DNA of 64,000 nucleotides from Streptomyces longisporoflavus (lineage in GTDB: Bacteria > Actinomycetota > Actinomycetes > Streptomycetales > Streptomycetaceae): positions 310,001 to 374,000 of the forward strand of contig NZ_BMTR01000006.1 in the NCBI RefSeq assembly GCF_014649775.1, read 5' to 3'. The notes under the pieces were generated by a model. It searched no databases. It was not told the origin of the DNA and saw only the letters and a program-made list of their open reading frames with translations. Below are positions 49,537-57,298 of this stretch, one piece after another. Position numbers and translations under genes: made by a program. Each line of letters begins with the position of its first letter. Positions within the stretch are counted from its first letter, which is position 1.

Positions 49537-50823
49537 TCACCGCCCCCGGCCTGTCGTGTCCCGTTCGGCCTTGTCCGGGCGCAGGCTCAGTGCGTGCAGT
49601 GCCAGCTGCATCTCGAACTGCGCCCCCGGATCGTGCAGCCGGTCGCCGAAGACCTCGTCCAGTTGCCGCAGGCGGTAGCGGACCGTCTGGGGGTGCACCG
49701 CGAGGCGCGTGGCCACCTCGCTGGCGTTGTGTCCGCAGCGCAGCCAGCACAGCAGGGTCTCGGCGAGGCGCTCGCGCTGCGGTGAGCGCACCTCTTCCAG
49801 GGGCAGCAGGTGCCGTTGGGCGAGCGCGTCGATCAGCGCCTCGTCGTGGAAGAGCAGCAGCGTCGCCAGATGGTCCGCGCAGTGCAGCAGGCCCGCCGGG
49901 GGCAGGATGCCGCGCCGGGACAGCTCCAGGGCGTCGAGCGCCCAGCGCCGCGAGCGCGCCCCCTCGTGCAGCGCGACCGTGGGGCCGACGACCGCGCGCA
50001 GCCCTTGCAGCGCGGCGGCGATCGTGCGGGCCCGGCCCGGCCCTTCCGGATCGGGCACCACGATGCAGCCGGGCTGCTCGCTGAAGCGCGCGAGGAACTC
50101 CGGCGGCACGATGGGGCTGATGGACTCCGGGGTGAGGGCGTGCTCGATGACGACAACGGCCACCTCGCGCGGGATGGGCCACTGCGCGGCCTGCGCGAGA
50201 TCCGCGATCGCCTCCGCCGACGCGGGCGGATCGACGGTGAGGAGGTCGATGAGCCGGGCACGGCGCTGCTGGAGCTCGCCCGCCGCGTGCAGCCTGGCCT
50301 CGGTGTAGCCCGCCGTCGTGGCCGCGGCCATCTCGTCCAGGTGCAGGAACAGCGCCTCGCCGAAGGCGGCGAGGACATGCCGTGGCAACAGGTCGGCGTC
50401 GACCATGGCGTTGACCCGGCGCCAGGTGACGCGCGCGCCCAGGCGCAGTGCCGACTGGAAGGAGTCGAGGCTGCGGCCCTCGTCCGCCTCGCCCCTGCCG
50501 ATGTTCTGGTACGTGGCCTTCACCGACTCCCAGTCGGTGTCCGGGTGGGCCATCCGGGCCAGGAATCCCTCGAGGGCCTGTTCCACGCCCCGGTGCACGA
50601 CATGCATGTAGGTGTCGTCGGTCGGGCGCGCGTACTCCGGTATCTCCGTGCGGATCGCCCGCACCACCTCGGCGGTGATGTCGTCGAGGAACGGTCGCAC
50701 GTGATCGTGGAGGCCCGAGGGGAAGGCTCTGAACGCCGCGGACGACTCCTCGGCGGGGGTGCCCGCGGGTGCGGGTGCGCCTGCCGGGGGTATGCCGGCG
50801 GGCAGCGTCGAACCGTTCACCAT
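49537..50823 (-). CDS. PucR/CdaR-family transcriptional regulator
   Basis: A 428-residue regulator. The N-terminal 40 residues are Ala/Pro-rich; the middle (about 60-320) has a helical GGDEF-like or CdaR-like sensing region (RARLIDLLTVDP, VVVIEHALTPES). The C-terminal PucR helix-turn-helix reads LAETLLCWLRCGHNASEVA then LAVHPQTVRYRLRQLDEVF. Such proteins activate or repress catabolic genes. The start at 50823 has AGGGAG about 8 bases upstream. A perfect palindrome lies between this gene and the lipase gene upstream on the same strand. Confidence 0.88.
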   Translation of the reverse strand: MVNGSTLPAGIPPAGAPAPAGTPAEESSAAFRAFPSGLHDHVRPFLDDITAEVVRAIRTEIPEYARPTDDTYMHVVHRGVEQALEGFLARMAHPDTDWESVKATYQNIGRGEADEGRSLDSFQSALRLGARVTWRRVNAMVDADLLPRHVLAAFGEALFLHLDEMAAATTAGYTEARLHAAGELQQRRARLIDLLTVDPPASAEAIADLAQAAQWPIPREVAVVVIEHALTPESISPIVPPEFLARFSEQPGCIVVPDPEGPGRARTIAAALQGLRAVVGPTVALHEGARSRRWALDALELSRRGILPPAGLLHCADHLATLLLFHDEALIDALAQRHLLPLEEVRSPQRERLAETLLCWLRCGHNASEVATRLAVHPQTVRYRLRQLDEVFGDRLHDPGAQFEMQLALHALSLRPDKAERDTTGRGR

Positions 50824-50914
50824 GGGGGTGCTCCCTCTGCGCGCGGGGGACAAAGGTTTGGTGAAGATACCGCCGCGGGTGCGTGGCGGCCCATCAAGTA
50901 CGGACAGACATGAT

Positions 50915-50948
50915 GCTGCCTCTTGTCACCCGTGTGACAAGAGGCAGC
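50915..50948. terminator. Perfect 15-bp-stem hairpin after the lipase gene
   Basis: GCTGCCTCTTGTCAC and its exact complement enclose the loop CCGT. It lies 46 bases past the lipase stop and 91 before the PucR start, both leftward. It most likely ends the lipase transcript, but the AT-rich inner arms make an operator for PucR an alternative. Confidence 0.65.
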
Positions 50949-50994
50949 GCGCGCCGGCTCACTCAGGAGAGCAGGCGGCTTCTCGCGAACCAGC

Positions 50995-52308
50995 TCATGG
51001 CAGCAGGCAGTTGCCGAACTCAGGTTTCCCTTCGAACCGGTCGCCGAGCCACTTGACCGTGTCGTCCTTCGCCAGCTGATCGGTCGTCAGATGCTCGCCG
51101 GGGTAGACCTTCCACCGGGTGGTGATGTCCGCCTCGCAGTACGCCTTGCGCGTCGCGTCCTCGGTCTCGATCGGAACGACTTCCTCCAGCGCGCCGCGGT
51201 ACTGCAGGACGGGGAAGCCGATCTCGTACGTGGCGCCGGAGCCCGCGCGGCCGATGCCGGTGCCGAGCTTCTGCTCGTCGACGACCTGGCCCCATGTCCT
51301 GCCGTCCGTTCCCTTGAGCGCGTAGAGCTGCTCCAGGCTCAGGCCGTCCTTGGTGTTGTCCTCGATCCGCTGGCCCGCGAGGGTCGAGATCGTGCCAAGG
51401 AGACAGTGCGACCTGGCCTTTCTCAGGGTCTCCTTGCCCTGCTCGTTCATGAGCTCCTCGAAGGGCATCCGCGGGTGCGACGAGGACAGGCCGAGCACGG
51501 CGTCGACCAGGAAGCCCGCGAACGGGCCGCCGTTGAGCGACTTGGCGACCACCTTCAGGTCGCCGGGCACACCGCCGGACGCGTCGCCGACGATGTCCAG
51601 TTCAGGGGCGTACGACGCCGCGAGCTGGGCGGCCCACAGGCTGGCCGCCCCGCCTTCGGAGTACCCCCACAGGCCGACCTTCGTCTTGGGGTCGAGGCCG
51701 CTGCCGGGGATCGCGGACGCGCTGCGCACGATGTCGAGGAGCGCGTGCCCGGCGTCGGCGCCCGAGACGTACGGGTGGGTCTGGCCGTCCAGATAGCCCG
51801 CGCCGTCGGTCGCGGCGACGGCGTATCCGGCCTTCAGGAGTGCCGCGATGTTCTCGCCCTCGTACTCGTCCTGGAACGCGCCAGCGAGCTGCTTGGAGAA
51901 CGCGCACTGCGGACCGAGCCCCAGCGTCCCCGGGTTGAAGGCGACGACGGGACGACTGCCCCGGCCCGTCCACCGGGCGTCCGGCACGGCGACGGTGCCG
52001 GAGACCGCGACCGGCTTGCCCGCGTTGTCCTTCGAGCTGTACTGGACCTTCCACGCGCGCATCGGGACGTTGCCCGGCACGTGGGGGAGTGCGGTCGCCC
52101 GGCAGGCGATGACGCTGCCGGGATCGCTCGGCACGGAACCGGGCACCTGGTAGATCCGCGCGTCCGGTGCGTCGCACGCCGCCGACGCGTCCGGGGCAGC
52201 GGCGGCGCCCGCCGTCAGGGCCGGCACGCCGAGACCCGTGCCCGCCAGGGCGACGGCGGCGGTCAGCGCGAGCAGCCTCTTCTTCCGTTTCGCTCTTGGC
52301 CAGGGCAC
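50995..52308 (-). CDS. Secreted lipase (LIP family alpha/beta hydrolase)
   Basis: A 437-residue exported enzyme. A Sec signal with basic KRKKR head runs to about residue 38. The catalytic Ser is in the elbow GLWGYSEGGAAS; a catalytic Asp and His are expected near TEDATRKAYC and PGEHLTTDQ, the latter matching the secretory lipase LIP domain end. Early blocks SSKDNAGKPVAVSGTVAVP and ATDGAGYLDGQTHPY are typical. It should hydrolyse triacylglycerols or esters outside the cell. It is followed by a hairpin, and upstream by the divergent adenylation-like gene. Confidence 0.88.
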   Translation of the reverse strand: MPWPRAKRKKRLLALTAAVALAGTGLGVPALTAGAAAAPDASAACDAPDARIYQVPGSVPSDPGSVIACRATALPHVPGNVPMRAWKVQYSSKDNAGKPVAVSGTVAVPDARWTGRGSRPVVAFNPGTLGLGPQCAFSKQLAGAFQDEYEGENIAALLKAGYAVAATDGAGYLDGQTHPYVSGADAGHALLDIVRSASAIPGSGLDPKTKVGLWGYSEGGAASLWAAQLAASYAPELDIVGDASGGVPGDLKVVAKSLNGGPFAGFLVDAVLGLSSSHPRMPFEELMNEQGKETLRKARSHCLLGTISTLAGQRIEDNTKDGLSLEQLYALKGTDGRTWGQVVDEQKLGTGIGRAGSGATYEIGFPVLQYRGALEEVVPIETEDATRKAYCEADITTRWKVYPGEHLTTDQLAKDDTVKWLGDRFEGKPEFGNCLLP

Positions 52309-52464
52309 GGCGTTGCTCCTTCGGGTCGAGGGTGTTTGCGGTGCACGCCGTGAAGTTACGGAGCGGTAACCAGGCGTCGATAGTCAGTGGAGCCACAGCC
52401 AGCCGCGCCCGAACTGTGCGCGGGGCACAAGTGGCGGCCCGGTCTCCTGCGCCACGATCAGGTC

Positions 52465-53751
52465 ATGACCGAGTCACAGGTGACGGCCCCGGACGCGCGA
52501 CCGTGGCTCCGCTTCTACGCCGCCGGGGTGCCGCACCGTCTCCAGGTGCCCGACGTCACGATCCCCGGCCTGCTCGACGCGGCGGCCCGGCGCCACGGAG
52601 CCAGGACCGGCTTCCGGGGGCTGCACCGTGCGGCGGGCGCATGCGCCGAGACGTTGCGGAGGCGGGGCATCCGGTACGGCGACCGGGTGGCGTTGGTGCT
52701 GCCCGGCTGCCCGTGGTTCGCGGTGGCGTGGCATGCGGTGCTGCGGCTCGGGGCGGTCGCGGTGGCGATCGATCCGGCGGCGTCCCGGGCAGTGCTGCGT
52801 CATCAACTGGCGCACTCCGGCGCGGTGTTGGTGGTGGCATGCGCGTCGGCGGGGGAGCGGCTCGACGCGGTGCGCGCCGACACCCGCGTACGCGACGTGG
52901 TCACGGTCCCGGACGACGGGGAGTGGCCGGGCGGCAGCCGGCCACGGAAGCCCGCCCGGACGGAGCCCGGCGCGGGCGGCCCGCGGCCGGGCGACCCGGC
53001 CGTCCTCGCGTACGCCACTGCCGAAGGCCCCGCCGCGGTGCTCACGCACGCGAACCTGGTCGCTGCGGCTCACCAACTCGCGCTGTGGCACCCGCAATTG
53101 CGCACAGGACGGGAAACGGCCCTGGCCGTCACGCCGTTGTGGCAACCGCACGGGCTGCTCTTCGGCCTGACCGCTCCCCTGCTCACCGGATCGCGCACGA
53201 TTCTCCTGCCGGACCCCGAGCCGCAGGCGCTCCTGCGCACGGCGCGCCGCCGCAAGGCGACTCTCCTGTCGGCCGGACCCGCCGACTGCCGGCGCCTCCT
53301 CCGGCGCCCCGCCCATGAGTTGGAGGCCCTTGCCACGGTGCGCACCTGGCTGACCGAGACGCTGGACGCCGAAACCGCCGACCGCATCCGGGGCTCGGTG
53401 GACGCGGTGCTCGTCGAGGGTTACGGCATTCCGGCGGCGGCGGGCGCCGTCCTGGCCAACCCGCACGGCGCCAACGCCCGGCCCGGCACGTCAGGGCTGC
53501 CCCTGCCCGGTACCGAGGTCCGCATCGGCCGGGAAGGCGCTCCGGAGGTCGGGCTGCCGTCGGGGCATGCCGGTGAGCTCCTGGTGCGGGGGCCGCAGGT
53601 GTGCGCGGGCTACTGGGGCGACCCGGCGGAGACGGCGCGGCGGCTGCTGCCGGGCGGGTGGCTGCGTACGGGCGACGTCGCCGTCATCGGCCCGGACGGC
53701 TATGTGACCGTCATCGGCGGCACGGGCGCCGCGCTGCACGGAGAGCAGTGA
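52465..53751 (+). CDS. Truncated, degenerate acyl-adenylate ligase-like protein
   Basis: A 428-residue member of the AMP-binding (ANL) superfamily, compared with 500-600 residues normally. The fold is clear from VALVLPGCPWFAVAWHAVLRL, TGLPLPGTEVRIGREG-type region (RPGTSGLPLPGTEVR), GELLVRGPQVCAGYWGDP and LRTGDVAVIGPDGYV. The nucleotide P-loop, normally SGTTGxPKG, reads AYATAEGPAAVLTH and lacks its key residues, and the C-terminal domain with the catalytic Lys is absent after the GDVA hinge. Enzyme activity is therefore unlikely. It may be a decaying gene or a non-catalytic partner of the fatty acid pathway to its right. Start 52465 is chosen since earlier codons (to 52387) do not fit. Confidence 0.75.
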   Translation: MTESQVTAPDARPWLRFYAAGVPHRLQVPDVTIPGLLDAAARRHGARTGFRGLHRAAGACAETLRRRGIRYGDRVALVLPGCPWFAVAWHAVLRLGAVAVAIDPAASRAVLRHQLAHSGAVLVVACASAGERLDAVRADTRVRDVVTVPDDGEWPGGSRPRKPARTEPGAGGPRPGDPAVLAYATAEGPAAVLTHANLVAAAHQLALWHPQLRTGRETALAVTPLWQPHGLLFGLTAPLLTGSRTILLPDPEPQALLRTARRRKATLLSAGPADCRRLLRRPAHELEALATVRTWLTETLDAETADRIRGSVDAVLVEGYGIPAAAGAVLANPHGANARPGTSGLPLPGTEVRIGREGAPEVGLPSGHAGELLVRGPQVCAGYWGDPAETARRLLPGGWLRTGDVAVIGPDGYVTVIGGTGAALHGEQ

Positions 53752-53776
53752 TCACCGATGCGATGAAGGGCCGGGG

Positions 53777-55225
53777 TCACGACCGCACCGGGCGGCTGCC
53801 GCGCCCGATCCCGGAAGGAGCCCCCGGCCGCCGGTGCCGTGCGGGCCGCCGCAGTGTTGTGGCGGTGACGACGGCCCCCAGCAGGACGCAGCAGGCGGCC
53901 AGTTGCAGGCCCGTGTCGTAGCCGTCGAGGAAGGCGCTGCGCGGATCGGCGCCGTCTTGCAGCGCCGTACGCTCCGTGCGGGTCAGGACCACGCCGACCA
54001 GGACCACTCCGAACACCCCGGAGATCTCGCGGGCCGCGCTCACGAGGCCCGAGGCCATGCCGGTGCGTGTCGCGGGGACATCGGCGACCGAACGTACCGT
54101 CAGCGGGGTCGTCAGGGCCGAGCCCGCGCCGATCAGGAGCAGCCCCGGCTGCAGATCCCAGTACTGCGCGTGAAGACCCGTCCCCGACACCCACACGAGC
54201 CCGCCGGCGACCAGGACGAGACCCCCTGCGATCGACCAGTGCGCCCCCACCGCCTTGGCCGCACGCTCGGCGAACGGCGTCGTCACGAGCAGCGCACCGG
54301 CCAGCGGCAGAAAGGCCAGGCCCGCCTTGGTGGGGGAGAAGCCGAGCACGCGCTGGAGATAGAGCGCGGTGAAGAAGAACACGCCGTTGACGCCGATGCC
54401 CCACAGCACCTGGGCCGCCGCGCCCCCGCTCAGCGAACGGTTGCGCAGCAGCCGCAGATCGATCAGCGGCAGGAAGGTGCGCGACTCGACGACCAGGAAC
54501 GCGATCCCGGTGGCCGCCGAGAGCCAGAGGCAGAGCGGTACGGGTGGCGTGCCGAAGCTGTGCTCGCCGCCTCTGACCAGGCCGTAGGTGAGGAGGAAGA
54601 GCGAGGTCGCGGACAGCGCGACACCCGGCAGATCGAGCAGCGGCAGCAGGCCGTGCCGTACGCGGGAGACGGCCCGCGGGACGGCGGGCACCAGGAGCAG
54701 GGCGAGGACGCCGAAGGGGACGTTGAGCAGGAACACCCAGCTCCAGTCCCACCGTTCGGTGACGAAACCGCCCACGACGGGCCCGAGCGCGAGGGCGACG
54801 GCGAGCGCCGCCGTCCACAGGCCGACCGCCATGGCGCGTCTGCGCGCGGGCAGATCGGCGGCGACCACCGCGAGCGAGGCCGGGATGACGAGCGCCGCGC
54901 CCACGCCCTGCACCGTGCGCGCCGCGATGAGCGTCCCGCCGCTGTCCGCGAGGGCCGCCGCCAGTGAGGCCGCGGTGAAGACGACGATCCCCGCCGCGAG
55001 GACGACCCGCCGGCCGAGCAGATCCGTCAGCCTGCCCCCGGCCGGAAGGAGCGAGCCGAAGCTCAGTACGTAACTGGTGGCCACCCACTCCAAGTCGGTC
55101 ACCGTCAGGCCGAGGTCGCGCTGCACGGTCGGCAGGGCCACGTTGATGACGGTGTTGTCCAGCGTCGTGATGAAGCCTGCCAGGGCCAGCATCGCCAGCA
55201 GAGCGGTCAGCCTGCCCCGTCCCAC
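53777..55225 (-). CDS. MFS exporter, DHA2/EmrB type, next to the lipid locus
   Basis: A 482-residue permease with about 14 helices. LDNTVINVALPTVQRDLGL after helix 1 and GGRLTDLLGRR after helix 2 mark the DHA2 drug:H+ antiporters. The cytosolic C-tail is short and Arg-rich. GTG 55225 has GGGGAG 6 bases upstream. It is divergent from the acyl-AMP ligase gene over a 288-base gap and ends 25 bases from the truncated ligase gene, tail to tail. Export of a product from the neighbouring lipid pathway is plausible but unproven. Confidence 0.88.
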   Translation of the reverse strand: MGRGRLTALLAMLALAGFITTLDNTVINVALPTVQRDLGLTVTDLEWVATSYVLSFGSLLPAGGRLTDLLGRRVVLAAGIVVFTAASLAAALADSGGTLIAARTVQGVGAALVIPASLAVVAADLPARRRAMAVGLWTAALAVALALGPVVGGFVTERWDWSWVFLLNVPFGVLALLLVPAVPRAVSRVRHGLLPLLDLPGVALSATSLFLLTYGLVRGGEHSFGTPPVPLCLWLSAATGIAFLVVESRTFLPLIDLRLLRNRSLSGGAAAQVLWGIGVNGVFFFTALYLQRVLGFSPTKAGLAFLPLAGALLVTTPFAERAAKAVGAHWSIAGGLVLVAGGLVWVSGTGLHAQYWDLQPGLLLIGAGSALTTPLTVRSVADVPATRTGMASGLVSAAREISGVFGVVLVGVVLTRTERTALQDGADPRSAFLDGYDTGLQLAACCVLLGAVVTATTLRRPARHRRPGAPSGIGRGSRPVRS

Positions 55226-55326
55226 GTGCGGCTCCCCTCGATCGCGATGCGGTTCCGCTGCCGGATTCTCCGGGGCGGGCCCGGGCGGTGGCTGCTGCCC
55301 GCGACGCCGAATCGGACCCAGGGCCT

Positions 55327-55381
55327 TGTCAGAGAAGTGACAGAGGGTGTCAGACGATCTGTCAGCAAGCCGTCTTACTCA
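55327..55381 (+). promoter_or_regulatory. Direct repeats of SARP type ahead of the acyl-AMP ligase gene
   Basis: TGTCAG occurs at 55327, 55348 and 55360, and TGACAG at 55338, so four near-identical hexamers follow each other at 11, 10 and 12 bases, one helical turn apart on one side of the DNA. SARP activators bind such repeats in front of antibiotic genes. A -10-like TACTCA begins at 55376, 10 bases after the last repeat. The acyl-AMP ligase start lies 133 bases later. Confidence 0.5.
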
Positions 55382-55513
55382 GTAGTCACATCCGGGCGGA
55401 ACCTGGTGCACCGCTCATCCGATCCCGCACAGCCCGTACCCGGTCCCCGCAAAGCCCGCCCCGGCCCCCCGCAAGCCCGTCCCCGGTCCCCGCGCTGTCC
55501 AGTTGGAGCCGCC

Positions 55514-57298
55514 ATGTCCAGCCCCGAGAACCCACAGCAGCCCGAACTCCCGTTGCTGACCGACCACTTGGCGCACTGGGTCGCCTGCCGTCCGCACCAG
55601 CGCGCCTTCACCTACGTGGAGTTCCCCGGACCGTCGTCGCCCGGCCTGCACCACACGCTGGGCTGGCAGGGCCTCGACGTCCGCGCCCGCGCGCTCGCCG
55701 GACGCATCGCGGCCACCGCCGGACCCGGCGAGCGGGTGGCCCTGCTGCTCCCGCAGGGCCTGGACTACACGGCGGCGTTCCTGGGCTGTCTCTACGCGGG
55801 CGTGATCGCGGTGCCGCTGTTCGGCCCCGAACTGCCCGGACACGAGGGCAGGCTGGCGGCCGTCCTCGCCGACTGCGAACCCGCGTGTGTCCTCGCCGAC
55901 GAGCGCAGTGCCGCAGGGGTCGCGCGGTTCACGGCCGAGCAGGGGCTGCCGCCGGTACCGGCGCTGCTGGTGGACCGGCACGACGAGCGGCCCGAGGCCG
56001 CCCTTCCGGAGCGGATCGCACCGGACGACATCGCCTACCTCCAGTACACCTCCGGTTCCACACGCAGCCCGGCGGGCGTCGTGATCAGCCACGCCAACGT
56101 CGTGGCCAACGCCCGCCAGGCCATCGAGGCGTTCGCGGCCGACGCGCGGAGCAACACCACGGTCGGCTGGCTGCCGCTCTTCCACGACATGGGCCTCGTC
56201 CTGAGCGTGGCCGCGCCCGTCGTCGGCGGCTTCCCCTCGGTCCTCATGGACCCGGTCGCCTTCCTGGAGCAGCCGGTGCGGTGGCTGCGGCTGCTCGCCT
56301 CGTATCCCGGCACGATCAGCGCCGCCCCCAACTTCGCCTACGACTACTGCGCGAGCCGCATCGACGCGGACGAGGCGGCCGAACTGCGCCTCGGCCGCGT
56401 CAAGGTCCTCATCAACGGCAGCGAACCGGTGCGCCCCGGCACGGTCGACCGCTTCCGCGACGCGTTCGCCGACGCCGGGCTCGCACCCGAGGCGCACTGC
56501 CCGGCCTACGGACTCGCCGAGGCCACCGTGTTCGTCACGACCGACACGTTCGGCGCACCGCCCACGGTCCTGGCCTGCGATCCGCTCGCCCTGAGCGAGG
56601 GGAGGCTGGACGTGAGGGAGCCGACGGACCCTGATGCCGCCCAATTGGTTGCCTGCGGCACCCCTGCGGGGCAGGAGCTGCGCATCGCCGACCCGGCGAC
56701 CGGCGCCGCACGCGGTCCGGGCGAGGTCGGCGAGATCCTGCTGCGCGGGCCCAACATCGGCCTCTGCTACTGGAAGCGCAGCGGACTCTCCGAGGAGGTG
56801 TTCGGCGTCCGCCCGCCCGACACCGCGGGGGACGACGGCGAGGCCGGCTGGCTGCGCACCGGCGACCTCGGCGCGCTCCACGACGGGCGGCTCTACGTCA
56901 CCGGGCGGCTCAAGGACCTGATCATCGTCGACGGCCGCAACCACTACCCCCAGGACATCGAGGAGACCGTGCAGTCGGCCGTCGGCCTCGTACGCAGGGA
57001 CCGGCTCGCCGCGTTCTGCGTGCCCTGGACGGGCACGGAGACCGACGTCCTGGTCGTGGTCGCCGAACACCGGCGCGGCGCCGAGCCCACGGAAGCGGAC
57101 CTCATCGCCGCGCAGCGCACCGCCACGGCCGCCGTATCGGCCCGGCACGGCCTGCGGCTCGCCGAACTCCTGCTCATCGCGCCGGGCTCGCTGCCCCGCA
57201 CGAGCAGCGGCAAGGTCGCCAGGGCGGCGGGCCGTGCGCGCTACCTGCTCGGCGCGTTCGGCGAGGGGGGCCGCGGCGTGGCGGAGGACGCACGATGA
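55514..57298 (+). CDS. Fatty acyl-AMP ligase (FAAL), FadD32-like
   Basis: A 594-residue adenylating enzyme that makes acyl-AMP from a free fatty acid and transfers the acyl group to the phosphopantetheine arm of a partner PKS, not to CoA. Marks are the P-loop YTSGSTRSPAG (178-188), GWLPLFHDMGLVLS (about 218-231), YGLAEAT, GRLKDLIIVDGRNHYPQDIE in the hinge region and the catalytic Lys in TSSGKVARAAG (K567). These features closely follow mycobacterial FadD32. GGAG lies 5 bases before the ATG. Its stop overlaps the PKS ATG (ATGA), so the two proteins are made in equal amounts. It should load the N-terminal ACP of the PKS. Chain length is not predictable. Confidence 0.93.
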   Translation: MSSPENPQQPELPLLTDHLAHWVACRPHQRAFTYVEFPGPSSPGLHHTLGWQGLDVRARALAGRIAATAGPGERVALLLPQGLDYTAAFLGCLYAGVIAVPLFGPELPGHEGRLAAVLADCEPACVLADERSAAGVARFTAEQGLPPVPALLVDRHDERPEAALPERIAPDDIAYLQYTSGSTRSPAGVVISHANVVANARQAIEAFAADARSNTTVGWLPLFHDMGLVLSVAAPVVGGFPSVLMDPVAFLEQPVRWLRLLASYPGTISAAPNFAYDYCASRIDADEAAELRLGRVKVLINGSEPVRPGTVDRFRDAFADAGLAPEAHCPAYGLAEATVFVTTDTFGAPPTVLACDPLALSEGRLDVREPTDPDAAQLVACGTPAGQELRIADPATGAARGPGEVGEILLRGPNIGLCYWKRSGLSEEVFGVRPPDTAGDDGEAGWLRTGDLGALHDGRLYVTGRLKDLIIVDGRNHYPQDIEETVQSAVGLVRRDRLAAFCVPWTGTETDVLVVVAEHRRGAEPTEADLIAAQRTATAAVSARHGLRLAELLLIAPGSLPRTSSGKVARAAGRARYLLGAFGEGGRGVAEDAR

